Shown: positions 25,899 through 34,915 of the stretch, one piece after another
Layout: the number at the start of each line of letters is the position of its first letter
Numbering within the stretch: position 1 is the first letter of the stretch
Assembly (NCBI GenBank): GCA_937898675.1
Contig: CALEJB010000033.1
Span: 28,403 to 92,402 of the forward strand
From: an uncultured Prevotellaceae bacterium
Lineage (GTDB): Bacteria; Bacteroidota; Bacteroidia; Bacteroidales; Muribaculaceae
Length of the DNA: 64,000 nucleotides
Reading direction: 5' to 3'
The notes under the pieces: generated by a model
Databases searched by the model: none
Seen by the model: the letters and a program-made list of their open reading frames with translations, nothing else
Told to the model about the DNA's origin: nothing
Program-made: the position numbers and the translations under genes

Positions 25899-26321
25899 AT
25901 GAAAGCATTGCGTTTAGTTTCCATAGTTGTTGCGATTATCATTGTTGCCACCCGGGGCAATGCCCAGGAAGCCGCCACAGCGCCCGCCTTTGATAAGGCG
26001 GTCATTGAGGCCCTCTACGACAAGGTGCTCCAAAACAGCGAGACCTACACCGAGGACCCCACCGTCTTCACCATGGCCATCGAGCAGTCCGAGGGTCTGC
26101 TCAACTACTTCGCCGAGAAGTACACCCCCGAGCAGATGTCGAAAGCCGAAATCGAAATCATGAAGGGCAATGAGCCCCTCGGCGCTGAGGACACCGACCT
26201 CTTCAGGTGCCTGAACAAGATGAGCAACATCCTCTATGGCCAAGACGCCAAGATGGACGATGCCACCAAGGCTGCCTACGCAAAGATGCAAGAACACCGC
26301 ACAGCAGTGGTCGGCAGGTAA
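25899..26321 (+). CDS. Small periplasmic protein, second of the tandem paralogue pair
   Basis: A 140-residue exported protein starting 35 nt after its paralogue. The signal peptide (MKALRLVSIVVAIIIVATRGNAQ) lacks a lipobox Cys, so this copy should be soluble in the periplasm whereas the first copy is lipid-anchored. The body keeps the same four helical blocks, including NKM and GQDAKMDDATK, and one conserved Cys in LFRC. The function is unknown. A hairpin (26354-26381) follows. Confidence 0.75.
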   Translation: MKALRLVSIVVAIIIVATRGNAQEAATAPAFDKAVIEALYDKVLQNSETYTEDPTVFTMAIEQSEGLLNYFAEKYTPEQMSKAEIEIMKGNEPLGAEDTDLFRCLNKMSNILYGQDAKMDDATKAAYAKMQEHRTAVVGR

Positions 26322-26353
26322 CTAAAGTACAACCGAAACACTAAAAAACAATG

Positions 26354-26381
26354 CCATGCCGGGGCACTCGCCTCGGCATGG
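26354..26381 (+). terminator. Hairpin after the paralogue pair
   Basis: Arms CCATGCCG/CGGCATGG separated by 12 nt. The T tract is weak (GTTGCGTTATT), so this is only a probable terminator. Confidence 0.4.
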
Positions 26382-26425
26382 TTGCGTTATTACCACCGCC
26401 AGCAACAAAATTTTGGCCGCTTTTC

Positions 26426-26456
26426 TTGCCACAGTGGGGCAAAAGACCTATCTTTG
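26426..26456 (+). promoter_or_regulatory. Promoter of pepD
   Basis: TTG (26426-26428), 20-nt gap, TATCTTTG (26449-26456). Confidence 0.65.
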
Positions 26457-26508
26457 TGGCATACAACAGATTTATTATAACCTATAAGACACATTAACAA
26501 ATCAACTT

Positions 26509-27969
26509 ATGAACGAAATTGAAAAACTGAAACCGACGTGCATCTGGCGCAACTTCTATGCGCTGACGCAGATTCCCCGTCCCTCGGGACATGTTGAGAA
26601 AGTGCAGAAGTTCTTGCTGGACTTTGCCGAGAAATGCGGCGTTGAGGCCTTCCAGGACCCCGCCGGCAACATCGTGATGCGCAAGCCCGCCACCCCGGGC
26701 ATGGAGAACCGCAAGTGCATCACCATGCAGGCCCACATGGACATGGTGCCCCAAAAGACGCCCGAGTCCAAGCACAACTTTGAGACCGACCCCATTCAGC
26801 CCTACATCGACGGCGAGTGGATCAAGGCCCGCGGCACCACCCTGGGCAGCGACGATGGCCTGGGCGTAGCCGCCATCATGGCAGTGATGGAGGACAAGAC
26901 CTTGAAGCATGGTCCCATCGAGGGCCTCATCACCAAGGACGAGGAAACCGGCATGTACGGCGCCAACGACCTGCCCAAGGGCGAATTGCAAGGCGACATC
27001 CTGTTCAACCTCGACAGCGAGACCTGGGGCAAGTTTGTCATCGGCAGCGCCGGCGGCATTGACGTTACCGCCACCCGCAACTATGCCGAGGTAAAGACCA
27101 CGAGCGCCGACCAGGCCGTGCGCATCACCCTCAAGGGCCTGAAGGGCGGCCACAGCGGCCTCGAAATCCATGAGGGACGCGCCAACGCCAACAAGCTGAT
27201 GGCGCGCCTCGTGCAACTCGCCATCAAGGACTACAAGGCCCGCCTGGTGAACTGGCACGGCGGCAACATGCGCAACGCCATCCCTTTCAAGGCCGAGACC
27301 GTGCTCGTGCTCCCCAAGGACAACCTCAAGGGCATCAAGAAATTGGTCAAGACCATGAAGGCCCTGTTCGAGAGTGAGTTCAAACTCATCGAGGACACCG
27401 TGGACCTGACGCTCAAGGCTATCGACCGTCCTAAGATGAAGATGGCCGTCGATGACCAGACCACCATCCTGCGCGCCCTCTACGCCTGCCACGACGGCGT
27501 GGTGCGCTTCATTCCCGCCTATCCCCACGTTGTTGAGACCTCGAGCAACCTCGCCATCATCGACATCGAGGACGGCAAGGCTGTGGTGCAGATTCTCGCC
27601 CGCTCGGCCCGCGAGGACATGAAGGAATACATCACCAAGATGCTCATGACCTGCTTCCACCTCGCCAACTTCAAGGTTGAGACCGGCGGCGACTACGTCG
27701 GCTGGGACCCCAACCCCGACAGCGAAGCCCTGCACATGCTGCTCGCCCTGTACAAGAAACTGTTCAAGAAGGAAGGCATCGTGCAAGTTGACCACGCTGG
27801 CCTGGAGTGCTCGATCATCCTGGGCAAGTATCCGCACATGGACGTCGTGAGCTTCGGCCCCACGCTATGCAGCCCCCACACCACCATCGAGCGCTGCCAC
27901 ATCCCCGCCGCCGAGCCCTTCTGGGAACTGCTCGTCAAGGCACTCGAGGAAGTTCCCGTGAAGAAATAA
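26509..27969 (+). CDS. pepD: Aminoacyl-histidine dipeptidase / cytosol nonspecific dipeptidase (M20C)
   Basis: A 486-residue cytoplasmic zinc peptidase. The metal-binding blocks of M20 are seen: MQAHMDMVPQK (His/Asp, about 74-84), GTTLGSDDGLGVA (bridging Asp, about 109-121), the catalytic KDEETGMYGA (Glu pair, about 144-153), LFNLDSETWG and a C-terminal VDHAGLECS block with GPTLCSPHTTIE containing the last His. The length is that of PepD. It hydrolyses a broad range of dipeptides including carnosine. It is monocistronic with promoter and downstream hairpin. Confidence 0.95.
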   Translation: MNEIEKLKPTCIWRNFYALTQIPRPSGHVEKVQKFLLDFAEKCGVEAFQDPAGNIVMRKPATPGMENRKCITMQAHMDMVPQKTPESKHNFETDPIQPYIDGEWIKARGTTLGSDDGLGVAAIMAVMEDKTLKHGPIEGLITKDEETGMYGANDLPKGELQGDILFNLDSETWGKFVIGSAGGIDVTATRNYAEVKTTSADQAVRITLKGLKGGHSGLEIHEGRANANKLMARLVQLAIKDYKARLVNWHGGNMRNAIPFKAETVLVLPKDNLKGIKKLVKTMKALFESEFKLIEDTVDLTLKAIDRPKMKMAVDDQTTILRALYACHDGVVRFIPAYPHVVETSSNLAIIDIEDGKAVVQILARSAREDMKEYITKMLMTCFHLANFKVETGGDYVGWDPNPDSEALHMLLALYKKLFKKEGIVQVDHAGLECSIILGKYPHMDVVSFGPTLCSPHTTIERCHIPAAEPFWELLVKALEEVPVKK

Positions 27970-27989
27970 ACATCCATTGCAAAATCAAG

Positions 27990-28026
27990 ACAAACGATGC
28001 CAGCCAGAACGGTGGGCATCGTTTGT
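27990..28026 (+). terminator. Hairpin after pepD
   Basis: Twelve-base perfect arms ACAAACGATGCC/GGCATCGTTTGT with a 13-nt loop. The T-rich part lies within the 3' arm and is followed by TGCTTGT. Confidence 0.5.
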
Positions 28027-28062
28027 TGCTTGTAAGCCTCTGCACCTTTTTTTGCCTTTTTG

Positions 28063-28095
28063 TTGCACAAAGTTGACAAAATCATATTATATTTG
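28063..28095 (+). promoter_or_regulatory. Promoter of the secreted hypothetical at 28128
   Basis: TTG (28063-28065) and TATATTTG (28088-28095), 22-nt gap; 32 nt to the ATG. Confidence 0.55.
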
Positions 28096-28127
28096 CGCCG
28101 CAATACATCCAAACAATCATCACCACT

Positions 28128-28763
28128 ATGAAACAAGTACTCATCCTCATTGCGGCTCTCTTCTCGCTCAATGCCTGGGGCGTTGACGCCGCCTATGCGG
28201 CCTATGTGGCCGACATCAACTCACTGCTGCCCCTCATCCCGACCGAGAAAGGCTGGAACGGTGAAGACGTCCTCAACCCCAACGGCGCAGACCCCTATCA
28301 ACTCGCCGAGGCTTTCATGGCCACCAAGCTTTACAAGGACATCGTCGCCACCGCCACCCTCGCCGAGGGCGAAATCCACATGAACGACAACTGCAAGATC
28401 ACTTCCCGCACTGTCAAAAACCTCACAGTCACCTACCAGGCCGGCCACACCGAATACATCCTCACCCTCGGCCCCAAGCGCTCCTGGAATCCGCCCTCAA
28501 AGACCAATCCCTGGAAACTCGACTTCTGCAGTAATCCCCAGATGACGGCCCTGCTGTGCGACGAAATCACCTTTGAGGTCAACGGGTCGCAGGTCACAGC
28601 CAAGGCCCCCAACGGCGAAGCCTTCACCACCCACGGCTATGTCTCTGTCAAGCACACCACCGCGGGCGAGAGCGAAGGCCTGCGCATCCAAGACTCTTCG
28701 GCTGCGATGGCTGCCATCGGCACGATTGACCAGCTTGGCACCATATCGGCATGGACAAAATAA
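28128..28763 (+). CDS. Secreted hypothetical protein
   Basis: A 211-residue protein with a signal peptide (MKQVLILIAALFSLNAWG). The mature part begins helical (AAYAAYVADINSLLPLIP) and becomes beta-rich (TVKNLTVTYQAGHTEYILTLG, ITFEVNGSQVTAKAPNGEAF). It has three Cys. No recognised domain. It ends without a T9SS sorting domain, so a periplasmic location is more likely than secretion. It is flanked by its own promoter and a strong hairpin. Confidence 0.65.
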   Translation: MKQVLILIAALFSLNAWGVDAAYAAYVADINSLLPLIPTEKGWNGEDVLNPNGADPYQLAEAFMATKLYKDIVATATLAEGEIHMNDNCKITSRTVKNLTVTYQAGHTEYILTLGPKRSWNPPSKTNPWKLDFCSNPQMTALLCDEITFEVNGSQVTAKAPNGEAFTTHGYVSVKHTTAGESEGLRIQDSSAAMAAIGTIDQLGTISAWTK

Positions 28764-28795
28764 TATCCTAGCACCCAACATCAAACAAATACAAC

Positions 28796-28832
28796 CAACA
28801 GCCAAGGTTTTAGTCAAGGACCTTGGCTGTTG
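28796..28832 (+). terminator. Hairpin terminator after 28128-28763
   Basis: Twelve-base perfect arms CAACAGCCAAGG/CCTTGGCTGTTG with a 13-nt loop, followed by ATTTATCG. Confidence 0.6.
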
Positions 28833-28906
28833 ATTTATCGCATGAAACCAAAACAATTCGAGGAACATATTTTTGGAAATATATACCTTGTTAAATAAAA
28901 AATGCG

Positions 28907-28914
28907 TACCTTTG
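28907..28914 (+). promoter_or_regulatory. -7 box of the PFOR gene
   Basis: TACCTTTG, 73 nt before the ATG; a TTG lies at 28888-28890 (gap 16). Confidence 0.6.
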
Positions 28915-28987
28915 CACCTTGAAAAATCATCAATAAAAATTCACGACTAATAACTAACAATATCGGTTTTTTACAACAACGTTTTTT

Positions 28988-31900
28988 ATGAGTAAAGAAA
29001 AGAAATTCATGACGTGTGACGGTAACCAGGCCGCGGCACACATCAGTTACATGTTTACCGAGGTAGCAGCCATCTACCCCATCACTCCGTCATCGACGAT
29101 GGCCGAGCACGTGGACGAGTGGGCCGCTGCAGGTCGCAAGAACATCTTTGGCGAGACCGTCATGGTCCAGGAGATGCAGAGCGAGGGTGGCGCAGCAGGC
29201 GCCGTTCACGGCTCGCTGCAGGCAGGTGCGTTGACTACCACCTACACCGCATCGCAGGGCTTGCTGCTGATGATTCCCAACATGTACAAGATTGCCGGTG
29301 AGCTGCTGCCGGGCGTATTCCACGTATCGGCGCGCACACTGGCCAGCCACACGCTGTGCATCTTTGGTGACCACCAGGACGTGATGGCCACCCGTCAGAC
29401 CGGTTTCGCCATGCTGTGCGAAGGCAGCGTTCAGGAGGTTATGGACCTCGCCGCTGTTGCTCACCTGAGCGCCATCAAGGGCCACGTTCCCTTCGTCAAC
29501 TTCTTTGACGGTTTCCGCACCAGCCACGAGATCCAGAAGGTAGAGGCCATGGATCAGGAAGACCTGCGCCCCCTCGTTGACATGGAAGAGCTGGCCAAGT
29601 TCCGCAAGAACGCCATGAACCCCGACAAGCCCGTTACCCGCGGTACCGCCGAGAACCCCGACGTGTTCTTCCAGCACCGCGAGTCGTGCAACGACTATTA
29701 TACCGCTGTTCCCGCCATCGTTGAGGAATACATGAACAAGGTGAGCGAAATCACCGGCCGCAAGTATGGTCTGTTTGACTACTACGGCGCCAAGGATGCC
29801 GACCGCGTCATCATCGCCATGGGCAGTGTGACCGAGGCCATCCGCGAGACCATCGACCACCTCACTGCACAGGGTGAGAAGGTGGGCCTCGTTGCCGTGC
29901 ATCTGTACCGCCCCTTCAGCGCCAAGCACTTCCTCGCTGCCGTTCCCAGCACTGCCAAGCGCATTGCCGTGCTCGACCGCACCAAGGAGCCCGGCGCCAA
30001 CGGCGAGCCCCTGTATCTTGACGTCAAGGACTGCTTCTACGGCACCGAGAATGCGCCCCTCATCGTGGGCGGCCGCTACGGTCTCGGTTCCAAGGACACC
30101 ACGCCCGCCCAGATTCTCGCCGTTTACGAGAACCTGGCCCTGCCGATGCCCAAGAACCAGTTCACCATCGGCATCGAGGACGACGTGACGTTTGCCTCCC
30201 TGCCCATGAAGGAAGAAGTCGCCATGGGCGGCGCCGGCATGTTCCAGGCCAAGTTCTACGGCCTCGGTGCTGACGGTACCGTGGGCGCCAACAAGAACAG
30301 CGTCAAGATTATCGGCGACAACACCGACAAGCACTGCCAGGCCTACTTCTCCTACGACAGCAAGAAGTCAGGCGGTTTCACCTGCTCGCACCTGCGCTTT
30401 GGCGACACGCCCATCCGCTCGACCTATCTGGTGACCACCCCCAACTTTGTTGCTTGCCACGTACAGGCCTATCTGCACATGTATGACGTTACCCGCGGCC
30501 TGCAGAAGGGCGGCACCTTCCTGCTCAACACCGTTTGGGACGCCGACAAGCTGGCCGAGAACCTGCCCAACAAGGTAAAGAAATACTTTGCCGACAACAA
30601 CATCAAGGTTTACTACATCAACGCCACCAAGATTGCTCAGGAAATCGGTCTGGGCAACCGCACCAACACCATCCTGCAGAGCGCATTCTTCCGCATCACC
30701 GAGGTGATTCCCGTTGACCTGGCCATCGAGCAGATGAAGAAGTTCATCAACAAGTCCTATGGCCGCAAGGGCGAGGATGTGGTGAACAAGAACTATCAGG
30801 CTGTTGACCGCGGCGGCGAGTACATGGAACTCACCATTGACCCCGCATGGAGCAACCTCACCGTTGACGCTCCTGGTGCCGACAATGCTCCCGCATTTGT
30901 CCACAACGTGGTGCGTCCCATCAACGCCCAAAACGGCGACCTGCTGCCCGTGAGCGCATTCAAGGGCCGTGAGGACGGCACTTGGGATGCCGGCACGGCT
31001 GCCTATGAGAAGCGCGGCGTGGGTGCCTTTGTTCCCGTGTGGAAGGCCGAGAACTGCATCCAGTGCAACAAGTGCGCGCTCGTGTGCCCGCACGCTGCCA
31101 TCCGCCCCTTCGTCATGGACGAGGCCGAGGCTGCCGCTTCGCCCTTCAAGGCCGAGGACAAGCTCAAGGCCATCGGCAAGGGCTTTGAGGGCATGAGCTT
31201 TGTTCAGGTTGTTGACGTGATGGACTGCCTGGCTTGCGGCAACTGCGCCGATGTTTGTCCGGGCAAGAAGGGTGAGAAGGCCCTCGAGATGGTTCCCATG
31301 GAGGGCCACGAGCAGGACCAGAAGCTCTGGGACTACTGCGTTGAGCATGTGACCAGCAAGCAGCACCTGGTGGATGTGAAGAGCAACATCAAGAACAGCC
31401 AGTTCGCTCAGCCGCTGTTTGAGTTCTCGGGCGCTTGCTCGGGTTGCGGCGAGACTCCTTATGTGAAGTTGATCAGCCAACTGTTTGGCGACCGTCAGAT
31501 TGTCGCCAATGCCACCGGTTGCTCGTCAATCTACAGTGCATCGGTTCCCTCGAGTCCCTATACCACCAACGCCAAGGGTCATGGTCCCGCTTGGGCTAAC
31601 TCCCTGTTTGAGGACTTCTGCGAGTTTGGTTTGGGTATGTCTATCGCCGACGAGAAGATGCGCACCCGCGTTGCCGGCCTTGTCAAGGAGGCCATTGATG
31701 ACGCTACCGTTGCCGCCGATGTCAAGGCGCTCTATCAGGAGTGGCTCGACAACTTCAACGACGGTGACAAGACGCGTGACCTGGCCGACCGCATCCTCGA
31801 GGCTATCGAGAACAGCAACAATCCCGCCGACATCAAGGTTCGCGACCTGGGCCAGTACCTGGTGAAGCGTTCGCAGTGGATCATTGGCGGTGACGGTGCC

Positions 31901-32539
31901 AGCTACGACATCGGCTTTGGCGGTCTGGACCACGTGATTGCCAGCGGCAAGAATGTCAACATCCTCGTGCTCGACACCGAGGTTTACTCCAACACCGGCG
32001 GCCAGGCCTCCAAGGCCACGCCCATCGGTGCCATTGCTAAGTTTGCCGCTGCCGGCAAGCGCGTCCGCAAGAAGGACCTTGGCCTCATCGCCAGCACCTA
32101 CGGCTACGTTTACGCCGCACAGATTGCCATGGGCGCCGACAACGCACAGTGCCTCAAGGCCATCCGCGAGGCCGAGGCTTATGACGGTCCCTCGATCATC
32201 ATCGCCTATGCTCCGTGTATCAACCACGGCATCAAGGCCGGCATGGGCAAGGCCCAGGCCGAGGAGCAGGCTGCTGTAGCATGCGGCTACTGGCACCTGT
32301 GGCGCTACAATCCCCAGCTCGAGGCCGAAGGCAAGAACCCCTTCACCCTCGACAGCAAGGAACCCAACTGGGACGGCTTTGAGGCATTCCTCAAGGGCGA
32401 GGTGCGCTACGCATCGGTACTCAAGCAGTATCCCGAGGAGGCAGCCGAGCTGTTCGCAGCTGCCAAGGCCAATGCCCAGTGGCGCTACAACAACTACCGC
32501 CGTCTGGCCCGCCAGCAGTGGGGTGTTGATCCCGAGTAA
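28988..32539 (+). CDS. nifJ: Pyruvate:ferredoxin (flavodoxin) oxidoreductase
   Basis: A 1183-residue single-chain PFOR, the normal length. The N-terminal pyrimidine-binding region includes AAHISYMFTEVAAIYPITPSS. The ferredoxin-like domain carries the first [4Fe-4S] motif CIQCNKCALVCP (from about residue 690) and the second CLACGNCADVCP (from about 747); the proximal cluster begins at ACSGCGETPY (about 816). The TPP-binding domain has GGDGASYDIGFGGLDH (about 967). It oxidises pyruvate to acetyl-CoA and CO2 with reduction of ferredoxin, the central step of anaerobic energy metabolism here. Codon use is visibly more biased than in neighbours, as expected for a highly expressed gene. A strong terminator follows. 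Confidence 0.97.
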   Translation: MSKEKKFMTCDGNQAAAHISYMFTEVAAIYPITPSSTMAEHVDEWAAAGRKNIFGETVMVQEMQSEGGAAGAVHGSLQAGALTTTYTASQGLLLMIPNMYKIAGELLPGVFHVSARTLASHTLCIFGDHQDVMATRQTGFAMLCEGSVQEVMDLAAVAHLSAIKGHVPFVNFFDGFRTSHEIQKVEAMDQEDLRPLVDMEELAKFRKNAMNPDKPVTRGTAENPDVFFQHRESCNDYYTAVPAIVEEYMNKVSEITGRKYGLFDYYGAKDADRVIIAMGSVTEAIRETIDHLTAQGEKVGLVAVHLYRPFSAKHFLAAVPSTAKRIAVLDRTKEPGANGEPLYLDVKDCFYGTENAPLIVGGRYGLGSKDTTPAQILAVYENLALPMPKNQFTIGIEDDVTFASLPMKEEVAMGGAGMFQAKFYGLGADGTVGANKNSVKIIGDNTDKHCQAYFSYDSKKSGGFTCSHLRFGDTPIRSTYLVTTPNFVACHVQAYLHMYDVTRGLQKGGTFLLNTVWDADKLAENLPNKVKKYFADNNIKVYYINATKIAQEIGLGNRTNTILQSAFFRITEVIPVDLAIEQMKKFINKSYGRKGEDVVNKNYQAVDRGGEYMELTIDPAWSNLTVDAPGADNAPAFVHNVVRPINAQNGDLLPVSAFKGREDGTWDAGTAAYEKRGVGAFVPVWKAENCIQCNKCALVCPHAAIRPFVMDEAEAAASPFKAEDKLKAIGKGFEGMSFVQVVDVMDCLACGNCADVCPGKKGEKALEMVPMEGHEQDQKLWDYCVEHVTSKQHLVDVKSNIKNSQFAQPLFEFSGACSGCGETPYVKLISQLFGDRQIVANATGCSSIYSASVPSSPYTTNAKGHGPAWANSLFEDFCEFGLGMSIADEKMRTRVAGLVKEAIDDATVAADVKALYQEWLDNFNDGDKTRDLADRILEAIENSNNPADIKVRDLGQYLVKRSQWIIGGDGASYDIGFGGLDHVIASGKNVNILVLDTEVYSNTGGQASKATPIGAIAKFAAAGKRVRKKDLGLIASTYGYVYAAQIAMGADNAQCLKAIREAEAYDGPSIIIAYAPCINHGIKAGMGKAQAEEQAAVACGYWHLWRYNPQLEAEGKNPFTLDSKEPNWDGFEAFLKGEVRYASVLKQYPEEAAELFAAAKANAQWRYNNYRRLARQQWGVDPE

Positions 32540-32575
32540 GGAAACAGGGCGCTGACCCTTCCATTACCATCATCG

Positions 32576-32614
32576 TCCGCCGGAGGAGCAACACCCTCCG
32601 GCGGATGATTTTTT
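32576..32614 (+). terminator. Rho-independent terminator of the PFOR gene
   Basis: Eleven-base perfect arms TCCGCCGGAGG/CCTCCGGCGGA (32576-32586, 32595-32605), 8-nt loop, then TGATTTTTT. Confidence 0.85.
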
Positions 32615-32649
32615 AGTTTGTGTCCACCAAGAAAAACTGTTGCAATTTC

Positions 32650-32680
32650 TTGTGATTTTGGCAAGAAATCTCTAAATTTG
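32650..32680 (+). promoter_or_regulatory. Promoter of the Q-rich small protein gene
   Basis: TTG (32650-32652), 20-nt gap, TAAATTTG (32673-32680). Confidence 0.65.
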
Positions 32681-32743
32681 CCCCTATAAAAATATTTTTC
32701 TCACTTAAAACAGTAATATTACTCACCTTTAAAAATTAGCAAT

Positions 32744-33091
32744 ATGGGACTACTTGACGAAATCCAAAAAAAACTTGAAGAGGCAGCCCGCCAGGCTTCG
32801 GGCGGCGGCATGAGCGTTGACACTGGCGGCAACGACGACATCCCCAATCCGTGGCCCCAAAACCCGACCACAACCACCCAGCAGCAACAGATTCCCAACA
32901 TCCCGACGCAACCGGCGCCGCAGCCGCAGATGCCCAACCAGCAGCAACAGTACCAGCAGCAGTACAGCCAACTCGTGCAGCAGATGCAGCAGACCGCGCA
33001 GCAGATTTTCCAGTTGGGCTACCAGTATGGTGTCCAAACCGCCCAAGGCGTCATCCGTTCAGGCTTGATGGACAACCCTGAAGAAAAGTAA
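32744..33091 (+). CDS. Gln/Pro-rich small cytoplasmic protein, unknown function
   Basis: A 115-residue protein without signal peptide. It has an N-terminal amphipathic helix (MGLLDEIQKKLEEAARQA), a Pro/Thr/Gln linker (about 35-68) and a C-terminal Gln-rich helix (QQYSQLVQQMQQTAQQIFQLGYQYG). The layout suggests an assembly or scaffold protein, but nothing more can be said. It has a complete promoter and a strong terminator, so it is a genuine single-gene unit. Confidence 0.7.
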   Translation: MGLLDEIQKKLEEAARQASGGGMSVDTGGNDDIPNPWPQNPTTTTQQQQIPNIPTQPAPQPQMPNQQQQYQQQYSQLVQQMQQTAQQIFQLGYQYGVQTAQGVIRSGLMDNPEEK

Positions 33092-33131
33092 CATCAAACG
33101 GCAAATGCTGTTTGAGAAAGCACACCAAAAT

Positions 33132-33169
33132 CAGCAGCGGGACGCCCTCATGAGGATGTCCCGCTGCTG
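33132..33169. terminator. Bidirectional hairpin between convergent genes
   Basis: Twelve-base perfect arms CAGCAGCGGGAC/GTCCCGCTGCTG with a palindromic centre (CCTCATGAGG), between the Q-rich protein gene (plus) and glutamine synthetase (minus). Confidence 0.65.
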
Positions 33170-33196
33170 TTGATATGCTAATGACAAGCGTCCGGA

Positions 33197-34705
33197 TTAA
33201 CCGCACTGGAAGTACTTGTTCACTTGCTCCTGGATGCGGTTGTGGTCGTTCTCGATGTCGGCGCGCAGGGTGCGGTCGTCGAAGGCGCGCAGTTGCTCGA
33301 TGATGCCGTCAATCATGTGGGGGCTGAAGACATCCTTCTTCTCAAAGGCGGCGCGCTGTTTCTCCAGGCAGTCGGCGCTGGCCACGCAGCTGTCGGGCAG
33401 GCAGTCGAGTTCGCCCAGGCGGGCAGCGTTGGCGGCGTCATGGATGTTGACATCGACATAGGTCTTGGCGGCCAGGTCGAGGGCGCCTTCCATCTCAAAG
33501 CCGTGGCGGCATGCTACGCACAGGCCGGCGAGCAGCTGGTAGATGTCGGCCGAGCCATCCGGCGAGCGCATCTCCACGGTCTGCTTTTGGGTGGTGTCAA
33601 AGTTGCTGGCGGGCTCCAGCGGGTTGGCTGTGCGGCACATGTCGGCGCCTGCGGTCCAGCCCAGCGGCACGCGCACGAGCACCGAGCGGTTGCGGTCGCC
33701 CCAGCACACGTTGGTGGGAGCCTCCTGGTGGGGCACCAGGCGGAAGTATGACATCGGGTTTTTGTTGCCAAAGGCGGTGATTGACGGAGCCAGTTCCATC
33801 ATGCCGGCGATGGCGGTGCGTGCCTCGTCGCTCAAGACGCCCTTGTCGTTAATCATCATGTTGCGGCCATCCTTCATCAAGCGCATGTGGATGTGCAGGC
33901 CCGAGCCGGCCTTGCCAGTCGTGATCTTGGGCGCGAAGGTGACGTTGAGGTTGGCGCGGAAGGCCAGGTTGCGGATTACCCACTTGGCAATCATCAGCTG
34001 GTCGGCGGCGTCGCACACGGGCACGGGCAGGAACTCAATCTCGTTCTGCTCATACACCAGGCCGTCCTGCTCAAAGTTGCCCACCTCGCTGTGGCCGTAC
34101 TTGATTTGGCCGCCTGCCTTGGCAATATACTCCATACAGCGCTGGCGGAAGTCGTTGGTCTTGGCATAGGGCATCGACTCGTGGTAGCCGTGCTGGTCGA
34201 TGGCGGGGTAGAAGTCAACCGACGGGCGGATGACATAGTACTCCAGTTCGCCCATGGCGTGGTAGTCCATGCCGGTCACCTCCTTAAACGCCTTGGCGGC
34301 CTTGACCAGGGTGTGCTCGGGTGAGCTTTCCAGCGGGTTGCCGTCCTTGTCAAAGAACGAGCACAGCAGGCACAGGGTGGGAATCTCGGCAAAGGGGTCA
34401 ACAAACGCGGTGCTGAAGCGGGGCAGCACATACAGGTCGCTGGACGAGGCCTGGATGAAGCTGAACAGGCTCGAGCCGTCAACGCGCTCGCCGCACGACA
34501 GGATGGTGCGCAGGTAATCCTTGTTGCTGATGACAAAGTTGAGGGTCTTCAACTTGCCGTCGCCGCCAGGGTACATGAAATTGACCATGCGGATTTCGTT
34601 TTCCTCGATAAAGCGGATGATGTCCTCCTTGGTGAACTCCTTGGGTTCTTTCTGCAGGTAGGCCACTACCTGGTTGGCGTTAAGCGCCAGAATTTCGTTT
34701 TCCAA
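33197..34705 (-). CDS. glnA: Glutamine synthetase (type I-like), TTG start
   Basis: A 502-residue GS. Active-site blocks are present: GELEYYVIRP (metal Glu), HSEVGNFEQDG, GSGLHIHM (His for ammonia/ATP site), NRSVLVRVP (phosphate-binding Arg) and EMRSPDGSADIYQLLAG (metal Glu, substrate Arg). The NLYDLPPEE-type adenylylation loop of enteric GS was not recognised. There is no ATG before Met residues inside the conserved VNFMYPGGDGK block; TTG at 34705-34703 gives an N-terminus (ENEILALNANQVV) that leads directly into the conserved FTKEDIIRFIEENEIRM region and is preferred. The transcript should start near 34819, leaving a ~115-nt leader that can fold. Confidence 0.9.
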   Translation of the reverse strand: MENEILALNANQVVAYLQKEPKEFTKEDIIRFIEENEIRMVNFMYPGGDGKLKTLNFVISNKDYLRTILSCGERVDGSSLFSFIQASSSDLYVLPRFSTAFVDPFAEIPTLCLLCSFFDKDGNPLESSPEHTLVKAAKAFKEVTGMDYHAMGELEYYVIRPSVDFYPAIDQHGYHESMPYAKTNDFRQRCMEYIAKAGGQIKYGHSEVGNFEQDGLVYEQNEIEFLPVPVCDAADQLMIAKWVIRNLAFRANLNVTFAPKITTGKAGSGLHIHMRLMKDGRNMMINDKGVLSDEARTAIAGMMELAPSITAFGNKNPMSYFRLVPHQEAPTNVCWGDRNRSVLVRVPLGWTAGADMCRTANPLEPASNFDTTQKQTVEMRSPDGSADIYQLLAGLCVACRHGFEMEGALDLAAKTYVDVNIHDAANAARLGELDCLPDSCVASADCLEKQRAAFEKKDVFSPHMIDGIIEQLRAFDDRTLRADIENDHNRIQEQVNKYFQCG

Positions 34706-34793
34706 TTTAATTTTAAGTATTAATCGAAGACGCCCCTGCCGTGGCTGGGATGGTCTTCTCAGGTTAATTATTAGTGGTTTTTGTCTCGTGGTA

Positions 34794-34823
34794 CAGCGCG
34801 GGGCATGAGGCCCCGTAACGCTG
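34794..34823 (-). promoter_or_regulatory. Stem-loop at the 5' end of the glutamine synthetase mRNA
   Basis: CAGCG-CGGGGC ... GCCCCG-TAA-CGCTG forms 11 base pairs with a 3-nt bulge and a 5-nt loop, placed at the predicted transcript start. It could protect the mRNA end or take part in attenuation. No T tract follows, so it is not a simple terminator. Confidence 0.5.
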
Positions 34824-34825
34824 TG

Positions 34826-34855
34826 CAAAGGTACTCATTATTTTCGTATGCGCAA
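34826..34855 (-). promoter_or_regulatory. Promoter of glutamine synthetase
   Basis: TACCTTTG (34833-34826) and TTG (34855-34853) with a 19-nt gap on the minus strand. Confidence 0.7.
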
Positions 34856-34915
34856 CGATTTTATCCTCACGATTTTCACTGCCGTGATTTTGGATTGATC
34901 CATTATTGCCTTAAA

